Of a stretch of 64,000 nucleotides of DNA, positions 35,327-43,858 are shown piece by piece. The stretch is from assembly GCA_947499935.1 (NCBI GenBank), contig CANMQH010000001.1, positions 62,001 through 126,000 on the forward strand, read 5' to 3'. The notes below the pieces were generated by a model that worked only from the letters and a program-made list of their open reading frames with translations, made no database searches and had not been told where the DNA came from. The translations under genes and the position numbers were made by a program. Positions within the stretch are counted from its first letter, which is position 1. Every line of letters starts with the position of its first letter. The stretch is from an uncultured Algibacter sp. Lineage in GTDB: Bacteria; Bacteroidota; Bacteroidia; Flavobacteriales; Flavobacteriaceae.

Positions 35327-36337
35327 ATGAAATTGAAATATATTATCCTGATTATAACCATCTCTTTTCTTGGTTATACAGCAACTTCTCAAGAAGGGTT
35401 GCCTATTTATACAGATTATTTAACAGATAATTATTATCTCATTCATCCATCTATGGCTGGTGTTGCTAATTGTGCTAAAATTAGGTTAACAGCTAGGCAA
35501 CAATGGTTTGGTGAAGATGATGCGCCAAAGCTTGTAACATTGAGTGCTAATGGAAGAATAGGAGATTCTCAATCTGCTGTGGGAGGTATTGTATATGCCG
35601 ATAAAAATGGATTCCATTCCCAAAAAGGTGCTTATGGAACTTATGCACATCATATTTTGTTTTCAAGAAGCGAGGTCGATTTAAATATGTTATCTTTTGG
35701 TTTAAGTGCTGGTTTTATTCAATACCAGTTAGATGAAACATCGTTTTTAAATGGTTTACCGTCTGGCGATCCAATTATTAGTGGTACCATAGAGAATACG
35801 ACTAATTTTAATATAGATTTTGGATTCTCTTACCATTACTTAAATTTTTATGCGCATGGTACCGTAAAAAACGTGCTTAATAATAGCGGTCTTAATAACG
35901 ATATTCAAATTACAAGTAATTTAAGACGCTATTTAATGTCTCTTGGCTATGTTTATGGTAAAAATGGTAGTGCATGGAGTTTTGAGCCATCCTTACTTTT
36001 TCAGTATAAGGATGCAACCAAAGAATCTATTATAGATGTAAATGCTAAAGCATACAAACAAATGGAGTTTGGAAAGCTTTGGGGTGGTTTGTCTTACCGA
36101 CAAGCTTTAGATGGTGCGGAGTTTTTGGATAGTAATTCTAATGTTAATAGTCAAAAATTACAACAAATTACGCCTATAATAGGTGCTAATTACAAAGACT
36201 TTATGTTTGCTTATAACTATACCTATCAAACCAATTCTACTGTTTTTACAAACGGTGGTTTTCATCAAATTACTTTGGGTTATAACTTTAATTGTAGAAG
36301 AGAACGCTATGCATGTAATTGCCCTGCTGTAAATTAA
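35327..36337 (+). CDS. PorP/SprF family T9SS outer-membrane protein
   Basis: 336 residues with a signal peptide (cleavage near ATSQ, about 21) and the PorP/SprF pattern: PIYTDYLTDNYYLIHPSMAG, RLTARQQWFG, then alternating beta-strands of a membrane barrel, ending GYNFNCRRERY. Family members act in T9SS. Many are encoded beside a large SprB-like adhesin whose secretion or anchoring they support, and recent work places them as cargo-specific anchors. Here there is no large adhesin gene next door, so this is a solitary copy. It ends in a Cys-containing tail (CNCPAVN). A terminator follows. Confidence 0.88.
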   Translation: MKLKYIILIITISFLGYTATSQEGLPIYTDYLTDNYYLIHPSMAGVANCAKIRLTARQQWFGEDDAPKLVTLSANGRIGDSQSAVGGIVYADKNGFHSQKGAYGTYAHHILFSRSEVDLNMLSFGLSAGFIQYQLDETSFLNGLPSGDPIISGTIENTTNFNIDFGFSYHYLNFYAHGTVKNVLNNSGLNNDIQITSNLRRYLMSLGYVYGKNGSAWSFEPSLLFQYKDATKESIIDVNAKAYKQMEFGKLWGGLSYRQALDGAEFLDSNSNVNSQKLQQITPIIGANYKDFMFAYNYTYQTNSTVFTNGGFHQITLGYNFNCRRERYACNCPAVN

Positions 36338-36352
36338 AGAAGACAAAGTAAA

Positions 36353-36398
36353 AGGCTATCTTGATAAGTAATTATTAAGAAGATAGCCTCTTTTTTTT
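36353..36398. terminator. Terminator between convergent PorP/SprF and VWA genes
   Basis: AGGCTATCTT (36353-36362) pairs with AAGATAGCCT (36380-36389), followed by CTTTTTTTT. The T-run reaches into the stop codon of the minus-strand VWA gene. Confidence 0.75.
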
Positions 36399-37557
36399 AC
36401 TTCCAAGTATACTTTTTTCTCTTGGCTTGTTCTTTAATAGCTTTTGTCATGGCATTTTCTAGTCCATTATTTGTGCTTCCTGCTTTTTGTTTGGCAATAT
36501 AACTTTTACGTTTATTATTAAGTTCTTGAATTTTGTTTTGTATGTCCTCTCGTTCCTTACTTTTTTTAGCAACATAGGTTTTAATGGCCGTTTTACTTTT
36601 ACCTTTTAATTCGGGGGGTAGTGCGTTGTCTTTAACATCATCAATAGCAACTTCTTCTTGTTCTACGGCATCAACCAAATCCCAACTTTTATTTTTGTAT
36701 AAATGCGAACTTTTACTAATGGCTCTATTTACAGCATTTGCTTTACTATAGCCTATAGCATTTGCATCTTGAGCGACTTGTTGAGTTTTTTTCTCTCTAC
36801 CTCTTGCGCCATAAATAACATATGTATTATTTAACTGTTGATTTAATATAATAATATCATCATCATATGGAGATGCTACATGAACCGTAGCTTGATTTTG
36901 ATTTATAGCCATATAATCACCATGAGTTAACTGTGCTCCATCTTTCCAATGTGAAGAAATACCTTGATTATAATCACCACAAAAAATGGTGTTTACAGTA
37001 ACATCCTTTTCATTGGCATTCGTAGAGGCATCTTTATAATTAACTTCACCTTGATTAAAAGGTTCGTTTCCAGCAATGAAAATAAGTTTTAAATCATCAG
37101 GGTTTTTACCCCAATTGAGTTCACTTAAAGAACTTTGTATAACCTGTCCGCAGTATTCGTCTCCACCATTAGTATTTAGTGAAAATAGTTCTTTAGAGAT
37201 ATCATCCAAATCATCACTAAAAGCTAAAACTTGCCTAATGTAACCCTCAGATTTACTTAGTCTGCTATTACCATACTCATAAAGTGCAATTTGCAAGTTG
37301 GGTTTATTAGTCCCGCATTTGGCATACGATAACTCGTTTACAATGTCCCAAAGTTGTGCTTTAGCTTGGTCTATAAGTCCATCCATGCTATTGCTAGTAT
37401 CTAATAAAAGCGCAACTTTAATGTATTGTTTATTAGTGTCTGGATGATTTAATTTTACATCGTTTATAGCTAAATCTTGTTTTTTATTGTTGGCATTACA
37501 AGATGTAAATACAGCCAAAGCAGTACAGAATAATAATGTTTTAAAATGTGTTTTCAT
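36397..37557 (-). CDS. VWA-domain lipoprotein
   Basis: 386 residues. The N-terminus is a lipoprotein signal (AVFTSC, Cys20). The von Willebrand A domain (about 45-240) has a MIDAS motif DTSNSM (Asp53, Ser55, Ser57), so it can bind a divalent metal and ligand. The C-terminal third (about 260-386) is basic and helical, with KSKTAIKTYVAKKSKEREDI and a Lys-rich end (KEQAKRKKYTWK). The partner is unknown. The following gene downstream of a shared direction is a rhodanese (30 bases upstream in the genome sense of transcription), so the two may form a small operon of exported proteins. Confidence 0.8.
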   Translation of the reverse strand: MKTHFKTLLFCTALAVFTSCNANNKKQDLAINDVKLNHPDTNKQYIKVALLLDTSNSMDGLIDQAKAQLWDIVNELSYAKCGTNKPNLQIALYEYGNSRLSKSEGYIRQVLAFSDDLDDISKELFSLNTNGGDEYCGQVIQSSLSELNWGKNPDDLKLIFIAGNEPFNQGEVNYKDASTNANEKDVTVNTIFCGDYNQGISSHWKDGAQLTHGDYMAINQNQATVHVASPYDDDIIILNQQLNNTYVIYGARGREKKTQQVAQDANAIGYSKANAVNRAISKSSHLYKNKSWDLVDAVEQEEVAIDDVKDNALPPELKGKSKTAIKTYVAKKSKEREDIQNKIQELNNKRKSYIAKQKAGSTNNGLENAMTKAIKEQAKRKKYTWK

Positions 37558-37587
37558 AATAATATGGTTTTATGCTTTAAAAAATAA

Positions 37588-38145
37588 TTACAGTTTTTGA
37601 TTTATTGTTGAGCCTGCGTATGCAATTCTTCGGTCAAAAGGTGTAATAAGTTCAGATAGCTCATAAACATTTTTGTATCCGTATCCATAAAGATTAATGT
37701 ATGTTGGTATGTTTAAGGCTAGGGTAAGTGGTTTTGTACTATTATCAATAGTTTTGGGAAGTACCATTTTAGTTGCAAAATAGATATCATCACCATGAAA
37801 ATTATTATTACAGTAAATGAGTACTGATGTTTCAATATTTGGAATTATACGATTAAGATTAGCTTGTGTGAAATCTGAAAAATTCAAATGAACAGCACCT
37901 TTAAGATGTTTCTTGTCATACATCTCCTTTGAGCGTGTATCTAATATAATGGTATTACGACCCTTACTTTTTTCTATAAACGCATTGAGGTTGATAAGTC
38001 TTTTTTTACGATGTGCTTTGACTTCGTTTACTAAATTCTCAAAGTCTGAATAACTAACTTTAGCTTTTGGATAATTAACAGTTTCTAAATTAGAATTTGA
38101 ATTTATTAGAAGGAGGATAATAAAAAGTGAAAGTATAGTTTTCAT
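37588..38145 (-). CDS. Rhodanese-like domain protein, exported
   Basis: 185 residues with an N-terminal hydrophobic signal (about 1-19) and a rhodanese fold: NTIILDTRSKEMYDKKHLKGA and the active-site loop VLIYCNNNFHGDD with Cys112. Rhodaneses move sulfane sulfur or act as thiol carriers. The loop is longer and Asn-rich compared with the usual CxxGxR, so catalytic competence is uncertain. It is transcribed ahead of the VWA lipoprotein gene, 30 bases apart. Confidence 0.78.
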   Translation of the reverse strand: MKTILSLFIILLLINSNSNLETVNYPKAKVSYSDFENLVNEVKAHRKKRLINLNAFIEKSKGRNTIILDTRSKEMYDKKHLKGAVHLNFSDFTQANLNRIIPNIETSVLIYCNNNFHGDDIYFATKMVLPKTIDNSTKPLTLALNIPTYINLYGYGYKNVYELSELITPFDRRIAYAGSTINQKL

Positions 38146-38348
38146 AAGGTATTTATTTACACTGTAAAACTATAATCAAAGTATTTAATAAAAAAAGCAG
38201 AATGAGTTAACTAAGCGGTTTGTTGAGTGAGTTTAATGTTTGTTTGCGTAAACAAGGTTATTTATGATACAAAGCCCATTAAATTCTAATTTTAGCATTT
38301 TATTATACCAAGTAAAGTACGTAAGTTTATCTCTCATTAAAATTATAG

Positions 38349-40529
38349 ATGCAATCCATTGTTAAATATTTAGGAGTCATTTGTTTGTTTTTAAGTGCAA
38401 CAATGTTGTATGGACAAAATAGAGAACTGCTTTCCAGTCAAGGCGAAAAATTTACAGTTAGAGGTTCTGTTATAGAGAGCGATACCCGTGAGCCTATTGA
38501 AAACGTTAATATAGAAGTTAATGGTGGGGCATATGCAACCACTAATGTTTTTGGGGAGTTTAGAATTGAAGCCAGAAAAGGCGATGAACTTACTATAAGA
38601 CATAAAGATTTTGAAACCGTTTTCTACACCATCCTAAGTGCCGAACGTATTATAGTAGAGGTAGAGCCTAATAAGGAAGCTTCTCAGTATTCTATTAAAT
38701 CAAAAAAAAGTTCTAGACTTAATTTAGTAACGTTTACATCATTAATAGATTCAGCCGAGGTATATCTAAAAAAAGATGCTAAAAAGAGTATTCAGTTTAT
38801 AGGAGACGCACTATCGCAAAGTAAATCTGTAAAAGAAAACAGTGAAGCTTACGAGGTTTTAGGCGATATATATATGCACTGGAAACAATATGATTTGGCA
38901 GTGTCAAATTATAGAATTGGTTTGCAAAACATAAAAAACAACACCGTTAGTTTAAAATTAGCCGAAGCTTACAAGCTAAATAAAAACTATCAAGAAAGTT
39001 TACAAGCCTATAAAAGTATTGCTAAAAATGAATTAACAAATTGGCAGTTAGTTCAATTGTACGAAGGTATTGGAGATGTACATTATTTAACAAACGCGTA
39101 CTCAAAATCTATAGCATCTTATCAAGACGGATTAAAAGTGGCTAAAAAACATATCATTACGCCAAAAATAACCGATTTAAACTCCAAAATAGCACAAACG
39201 TATAATGCTAAAGGAGAGGAGCAAAAGGCAGGTGAGTTTTTTAACGAATCTATGAAGCTTGCTAATACACAAAATAAAAAACGAGCTGTTGAAGAAAAAA
39301 TTAAGGTAGCCGATTTTAAAAATGAGAATAATAATTATTCAGATGAAATTGAACTCAGAAAAGAAGCGATTAATACAATTAGTGAAATATCTGATGATAC
39401 CGAAATCGAAAACGAAAGCCCCTTAACGTTACAAAAGCAAAATTATAAAATAGGTAAAGCTTATGCCTCGCAACGCGATTTTGATAATGCCATTCCTTAC
39501 TTAGAAAAAAGTATAAAAGAAGCCGATATTAGAGCAGATTTAATAGTACAAAAAGATGCTACCCGTAAATTATCAGAAGTTTATAGAGATGCAGGACAGT
39601 TTGATAAAGCACTTTTAGCCTACCAAGATTATGTAGAGCTCGTAGATAAACTATACACTAGAAAGGAACAAGAAATATCGCAAGCTGCACGGTTTAGTAA
39701 AGACGTAGTAAGCAAACAAAACCGAATTTCTAGTTTAGAGAGTGACCGCGAACTATCAGAAAGTAAATACGAACTTACCAGAGAACAAGCTAAACGACAA
39801 AAACTTATTATTTACTCTCTAATTGGTGGGCTGCTATTACTTATTATTACGGCTTTTTTAATGTATAAATATATAAAGCAACAACGGTTGGCCAATAATT
39901 TACTGGCGTTAAAAAGTTTAAGAAGTCAAATGAATCCGCATTTTATATTTAATGCATTAAACTCTGTAAATAGTTTTATAGCATCCAATGACGAGCGAAC
40001 GGCAAACAAATATCTAACCGATTTTTCTCTATTAATGCGTGCCGTATTAGAAAATAGTGAAGAGGATTTTATTCCTTTGGAAAAAGAAATTACACTACTA
40101 GAATTATATACCAAGTTAGAACATTTTAGATTTAAAGATAAGTTTGATTATACCATTACGGTAGACGAAAATATAAACACCAAAGATTTTGTTATACCGC
40201 CTATGTTACTCCAACCTTACATAGAAAATGCGGTATGGCATGGATTAAGATATAAAACTACTAAAGGACTTTTAGCTATCTCGATGATACAACAGACATC
40301 TAACGAAATTTTAATAACCATAGCCGATAATGGTATAGGAAGAGAAAAATCTAAAGCTTTAAAAACTACAAATCAACAAAAGCAAAACTCTAAGGGTATG
40401 GGGAATATCAAAAAAAGAGTCTCTATTTTAAATGATATGTATAAAGATAAGGTCGATGTTTTTATTGATGATTTTCAAGATCAAGACGACAGGGGTACCA
40501 AAGTAACTGTAACACTAAAAAAAGACTAG
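38349..40529 (+). CDS. TPR sensor histidine kinase of the LytS type with carboxypeptidase-like N-domain
   Basis: 726 residues in modular order. Signal sequence (to about 22, MLYGQ); CarboxypepD-regulatory-like beta domain (about 30-105, VRGSVIESDTREPIENVNIE); TPR repeats (about 120-430); coiled coil (430-480); a single membrane helix (about 485-508, IIYSLIGGLLLLIITAFLMY); then the LytS/YpdA-type kinase core. The phosphoacceptor is His531 in SQMNPHFIFNALN, with N-box PYIENAVWHGL and G-box ADNGIGREKSK. The sensor half lies in the periplasm. The next two genes are a DUF4349 protein and a LytTR regulator, 4 and 0 bases apart, so this is a three-component unit. The signal sensed is unknown. Confidence 0.87.
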   Translation: MQSIVKYLGVICLFLSATMLYGQNRELLSSQGEKFTVRGSVIESDTREPIENVNIEVNGGAYATTNVFGEFRIEARKGDELTIRHKDFETVFYTILSAERIIVEVEPNKEASQYSIKSKKSSRLNLVTFTSLIDSAEVYLKKDAKKSIQFIGDALSQSKSVKENSEAYEVLGDIYMHWKQYDLAVSNYRIGLQNIKNNTVSLKLAEAYKLNKNYQESLQAYKSIAKNELTNWQLVQLYEGIGDVHYLTNAYSKSIASYQDGLKVAKKHIITPKITDLNSKIAQTYNAKGEEQKAGEFFNESMKLANTQNKKRAVEEKIKVADFKNENNNYSDEIELRKEAINTISEISDDTEIENESPLTLQKQNYKIGKAYASQRDFDNAIPYLEKSIKEADIRADLIVQKDATRKLSEVYRDAGQFDKALLAYQDYVELVDKLYTRKEQEISQAARFSKDVVSKQNRISSLESDRELSESKYELTREQAKRQKLIIYSLIGGLLLLIITAFLMYKYIKQQRLANNLLALKSLRSQMNPHFIFNALNSVNSFIASNDERTANKYLTDFSLLMRAVLENSEEDFIPLEKEITLLELYTKLEHFRFKDKFDYTITVDENINTKDFVIPPMLLQPYIENAVWHGLRYKTTKGLLAISMIQQTSNEILITIADNGIGREKSKALKTTNQQKQNSKGMGNIKKRVSILNDMYKDKVDVFIDDFQDQDDRGTKVTVTLKKD

Positions 40530-40533
40530 ACGC

Positions 40534-41412
40534 ATGAAAAAGCCATTAAAAAAAAGACTTAAAAGAGGTGTATTTTATTTAATAATTATCTTTTTGGTAT
40601 TGTTCATTTTTCGATTAATTTATGGATATTCAGAATACCCAACGCATGCTACTAATCAAAGCACGTCAATATTTCAAGATATTTCAAGCAGTCGTGTTAA
40701 TTATGCGTCTAAAAAATATAAAATTAATACGGGTGCCAACAATGCACAATCATTTGTAGATGTCGACCAGAAATACGAAAAAATAGCGACTGTAAACACC
40801 AGGTCTTCAGTGTTTGAAAAAGAAAAAAAACAATTAGATGTAGAACTTAAAAACCAAGAGGCCATTATTCAATTTGAGCAAAATAGTGGTAAAAAAGGTA
40901 ACAGAAAACTACAATTAATCATAGGTGTGCAGCCCGAAAAGTTTGATGATTTATATCAAGCATTAACTAAAATTGGTAAAATTCAATCTAAAGAAATCAC
41001 CAAAAAAGATAAAACTAACGAATATAAACAGCTTAACGCTAAAAAAGAATCGCTTCTTAAAATCAGGACATCTTTAATAGAGCTAAAATCCAAAGGCGGG
41101 AAAATTGAAGAGTATATTGAGCTAGAAAATCGTATTTTAAGTATAGAAGAGGAGTTACAAGGACTCGGTGTACAATTAGGAAATTATGATGAAGAAAATG
41201 AATTTTGCACCATTAAATTCTCACTCCTAGAAAGAGCAGAATATAAAATTAGCGTCATGCATCGTGTTAAAGTAGCATTAGAGTGGACTTTAAAAACCTA
41301 TTTACAAGCTATCTTGGTGTTTTTGTTTATGGCAGGTTTTGCTTATGTATGCTTATTAATTTTAGAAAAATTGAATGTATTTAAGTCGATTATAAAAAAA
41401 ATGGATAATTAA
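40534..41412 (+). CDS. DUF4349 membrane protein between kinase and regulator
   Basis: 292 residues with an N-terminal membrane helix (about 13-30), a large coiled-coil-rich extracytoplasmic part (about 60-240, Lys/Glu heptads, VELKNQEAIIQFEQN) and a C-terminal helix (about 250-275). DUF4349 proteins are of unknown function. The gene starts 4 bases after the kinase and ends exactly where the regulator gene starts (TAA then ATG), implying coupled translation. It may act as an accessory sensor, or be the membrane system controlled by the pair. That is inference. Confidence 0.8.
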   Translation: MKKPLKKRLKRGVFYLIIIFLVLFIFRLIYGYSEYPTHATNQSTSIFQDISSSRVNYASKKYKINTGANNAQSFVDVDQKYEKIATVNTRSSVFEKEKKQLDVELKNQEAIIQFEQNSGKKGNRKLQLIIGVQPEKFDDLYQALTKIGKIQSKEITKKDKTNEYKQLNAKKESLLKIRTSLIELKSKGGKIEEYIELENRILSIEEELQGLGVQLGNYDEENEFCTIKFSLLERAEYKISVMHRVKVALEWTLKTYLQAILVFLFMAGFAYVCLLILEKLNVFKSIIKKMDN

Positions 41413-42150
41413 ATGAAACTAACGGCTATAATAGTAGAAGACGAAGAAACTAGTAGAGAAATATTAAAAAATTATCTTAAAAAGTATTGCCCCAGTATAT
41501 CAGTTTTAGGCGAAGCCTCCAATATAGAAGAAGCACTTGTTTTAATACGAAATAACGATTTAGATTTGGTGTTTTTAGATGTAGAAATGCCCTATGGCAA
41601 TGCCTTTGATTTATTAGAAAAAGTTGGCGATGTAAATTTTGAAACCATATTTGTTACGGCCTATAACCATTATGCCATAGAAGCTTTAAATGCGCATGCA
41701 AGCTATTATTTAATGAAACCTATATCTATAGACGAACTCATTAAAGCGGTTGATTATGTTACCGAAATTAAAACTAAGGAAGATGCTCTGCAAGACCAAA
41801 TTCTAGTGCCAAAGACTAATAATAGTATAAACGGTAAAATAACCATTCCGCAATTAAATGGGTTTGAGGTTATCAATACCTCAGATATTTTATTTTGTAA
41901 GGCAGACGATAATTATACCGAAATTTATCTCAATACCAACAAAAAGAAAATAGTAAGTAAAACGCTAAAATATTTTGAAGAAGCTTTGCATGATTCTAAT
42001 TTTGCACGTGTACATAAGTCTTATTTAGTTAATGTTAACGAGATAGTAAAATATGTAAAAGGAAAAGGAGGAAGTGTGGTTTTAAGCAATGGTAAAGAAA
42101 TCATGGTATCGTCATCTAAAAAATCAGATTTACTATCCTATTTTAAATAA
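41413..42150 (+). CDS. LytTR-family DNA-binding response regulator
   Basis: 245 residues: a receiver domain (1-125) with acidic pocket Glu9/Asp10, phosphoacceptor Asp56 in LVFLDVEMP, Thr82 and Lys102 (MKPISI), then a LytTR DNA-binding domain (about 145-245) with FCKADDNYTEIYL and FARVHKSYLVNVNEI. It is the cognate partner of the upstream LytS-type kinase. The stop codon is the start of a heptanucleotide repeat tract. Confidence 0.92.
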   Translation: MKLTAIIVEDEETSREILKNYLKKYCPSISVLGEASNIEEALVLIRNNDLDLVFLDVEMPYGNAFDLLEKVGDVNFETIFVTAYNHYAIEALNAHASYYLMKPISIDELIKAVDYVTEIKTKEDALQDQILVPKTNNSINGKITIPQLNGFEVINTSDILFCKADDNYTEIYLNTNKKKIVSKTLKYFEEALHDSNFARVHKSYLVNVNEIVKYVKGKGGSVVLSNGKEIMVSSSKKSDLLSYFK

Positions 42151-42180
42151 CCAATAACCAATAACCAATAACCAATAACC
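42146..42180 (+). repeat. Five tandem AATAACC heptamers
   Basis: Five perfect units of AATAACC, beginning within the last codon and stop of the response regulator gene and ending 9 bases before the next ATG. Copy number is likely to vary by slippage. The tract lies in the leader of the gamma-carbonic anhydrase gene. Confidence 0.9.
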
Positions 42181-42189
42181 ATCACAATC

Positions 42190-42705
42190 ATGCCCATAAT
42201 AAAACCCGTAAACGGAAAGTCTCCAAACATACCAAAAGATTGTTTTATAGCCGAGAATTCTGTTGTTGTAGGCGACGTTACTATAGGTAATCAATGCAGT
42301 ATCTGGTTTAGTACTGTAGTTAGAGGCGATGTAAATTATATTAAAATAGGTAATAAAGTCAATATTCAAGATGGGGTTGTTATCCATGGTACATATAAAA
42401 AGTCAGCAACTACAATTGGTAATAATGTCTCTATAGGTCATAATGCATTAGTGCATGGTTGTACTATACACGACAATGTTTTAGTTGGTATGGGCAGTAT
42501 TATTATGGATGATTGCGTGGTAGAAAGTAACAGTATTATAGCCGCAGGAGCAGTACTTACTAAAAACACACATGTAAAAGCAGGAAGTGTTTATGCAGGC
42601 GTTCCGGCAAAAAAAGTAAAAGATATTAGTCAAGAACTCGTTTCTGGAGAAATAAACCGAATTGCAGAAGCATATATCATGTACTCAAGTTGGTTTAATG
42701 ATTAA
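42190..42705 (+). CDS. Gamma-carbonic anhydrase family hexapeptide-repeat protein
   Basis: 171 residues of left-handed beta-helix (hexapeptide repeats such as VVVGDVTIGN, VLVGMGSIIMDD) plus a C-terminal helix. The three zinc-ligand histidines are present: His66 (VIHGTY), His84 (SIGHNALV) and His89 (VHGC). Family members (CamH, YrdA, PaaY) reversibly hydrate CO2 or hydrolyse thioesters; activity is not certain for this one. It follows the LytTR regulator with a repeat tract between, so cotranscription is plausible. Its stop codon TAA is the first triplet of repeat copy 2. Confidence 0.88.
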   Translation: MPIIKPVNGKSPNIPKDCFIAENSVVVGDVTIGNQCSIWFSTVVRGDVNYIKIGNKVNIQDGVVIHGTYKKSATTIGNNVSIGHNALVHGCTIHDNVLVGMGSIIMDDCVVESNSIIAAGAVLTKNTHVKAGSVYAGVPAKKVKDISQELVSGEINRIAEAYIMYSSWFND

Positions 42706-42817
42706 TTAGGGCGTTACACCTCCTAAGGTCGGTGTCGGGCTTTCGGTAGTCGCTTTTTTGTGTTGCATAGGTGCAACAACACAAAAAGAGCTTCAACAAT
42801 ACCTCAATCCCTAACGC
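42703..42817 (+). repeat. Dispersed intergenic repeat, copy 2
   Basis: Begins with 41 bases identical to the reverse complement of 16870-16910 and ends in CAATCCCTAACGC (42805-42817), as copy 1 does. Its interior forms a strong hairpin (TTTTTTGTGTTGCA from 42753 against TGCAACAACACAAAAA to 42787). It starts at the stop codon of the carbonic anhydrase gene. Both copies lie between convergent genes. Confidence 0.8.
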
Positions 42818-42825
42818 AGTACATA

Positions 42826-42987
42826 ATACCATTTCTGCATTGAAATGACCGTAATAAAACGCCCTTTTTTCCTTTCTACATCAGCATAAAAAGAAATCGT
42901 AACTAAGGCTATGCTTTATTTTTCTATTTCGTATAAAGAAAAAAATCATCATTTTCTTTCACAGTAATTTCAATGCAGAAATGGTAT
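42826..42987. repeat. MITE-like unit with perfect 21-base inverted ends
   Basis: ATACCATTTCTGCATTGAAA plus T (42826-42846) is exactly complementary to 42967-42987. The pairing continues imperfectly inward (GACCGTAATAA against CAGTAATT). There is no coding content inside the 120-base interior, which holds a smaller A/T hairpin (AGCATA/TATGCT). It sits between the dispersed repeat and the murI stop codon. It is either a non-autonomous mobile element or a long structured terminator. Confidence 0.6.
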
Positions 42988-42995
42988 AACTTCAA

Positions 42996-43775
42996 TTAAA
43001 AATCAAGATATTCTACATGACATTCAGGATTTAAAAGCGATGTCATAATACTAGGGTTTCCATTGGTGAAAAAAGCATGTTCACCAATTTCTAAAGTTGA
43101 ATTTAACAAATTAGTTTTTCCTAAAACACTTTTGGTTTGTTTTGCCACAGCCTCACCAGAATCAATTATTTTAACATTACTAGGTAATAAATCAACAAGT
43201 AAAGGCATTAAATATGGGTAGTGTGTACAACCTAATACCAAATAATCTATATGGGCATCAATCATGGGGGTTAAGTATAATTCCAGTAAAGAACGCATGT
43301 CTTTAGAGTGTAACTTACCGTTTTCAATAAGTTCTACAATACCATTGCCCTCCTGTTCGATAACCGTTATATGATTAGCAAATAAATTAGACGTTTTAGA
43401 AAACAAAGCACTGCTTAAAGTTCCTTTAGTGGCTAGAATGCCAACAGCATTGGTTTTGGTGTTTAAAGCGGCTGGTTTAATGGCAGGTTCAATACCTATA
43501 AATGGAATATTGTAAGTATTTCTTAAAGTATTTATAGCATTGGTTGTTGCCGTATTGCAAGCTACAACAATAAGCTTACAGCCTTGTTTTATTAAATACT
43601 CTGTATTTTTAATACTCAACTCAATAATAGCATCTGTGCTTTTTGTTCCATAAGGCGCATGGGCACTATCTGCTAAATAGATGGTGTTTTCATAAGGCAA
43701 TAGTGTTTGGATTTCTTTCCAAATAGAAGTGCCGCCCACACCGGAATCAAAAATGCCAATAGGTTGTTTACTCAT
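42996..43775 (-). CDS. murI: Glutamate racemase
   Basis: Makes D-glutamate for peptidoglycan. At 259 residues it has the normal length. It shows GIFDSGVGGTSIWKEI (Asp10), the first catalytic Cys73 in VVACNTATTNA, and the second Cys183 with His185 in LVLGCTHYPYL. It is the last gene of the minus-strand envelope block that includes ompH, bamA and uppS. A hairpin (43806-43831) separates it from the OmpH gene, so it may have its own message. Confidence 0.96.
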   Translation of the reverse strand: MSKQPIGIFDSGVGGTSIWKEIQTLLPYENTIYLADSAHAPYGTKSTDAIIELSIKNTEYLIKQGCKLIVVACNTATTNAINTLRNTYNIPFIGIEPAIKPAALNTKTNAVGILATKGTLSSALFSKTSNLFANHITVIEQEGNGIVELIENGKLHSKDMRSLLELYLTPMIDAHIDYLVLGCTHYPYLMPLLVDLLPSNVKIIDSGEAVAKQTKSVLGKTNLLNSTLEIGEHAFFTNGNPSIMTSLLNPECHVEYLDF

Positions 43776-43805
43776 AGGAGCATAAATGTAATTAATAAAA
43801 ATAAA

Positions 43806-43831
43806 AAAGCCATCTTTTGCAAGACAGCTTT
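43806..43831 (-). terminator. Imperfect terminator after the short OmpH gene
   Basis: AAAGC..TCTT (43806-43815) pairs with AAGA..GCTTT (43821-43831), interrupted by one 2-base internal mismatch. Six A at 43803-43808 give the U-tract on the minus strand. Confidence 0.55.
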
Positions 43832-43858
43832 AATATATTTATAATAATAGCGTAGATA

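Noticed and set aside
42146-42180. CRISPR array or iteron origin from the AATAACC repeats
   Set aside because: The units are only 7 bases and contiguous without spacers. There is no dnaA box cluster or cas gene.
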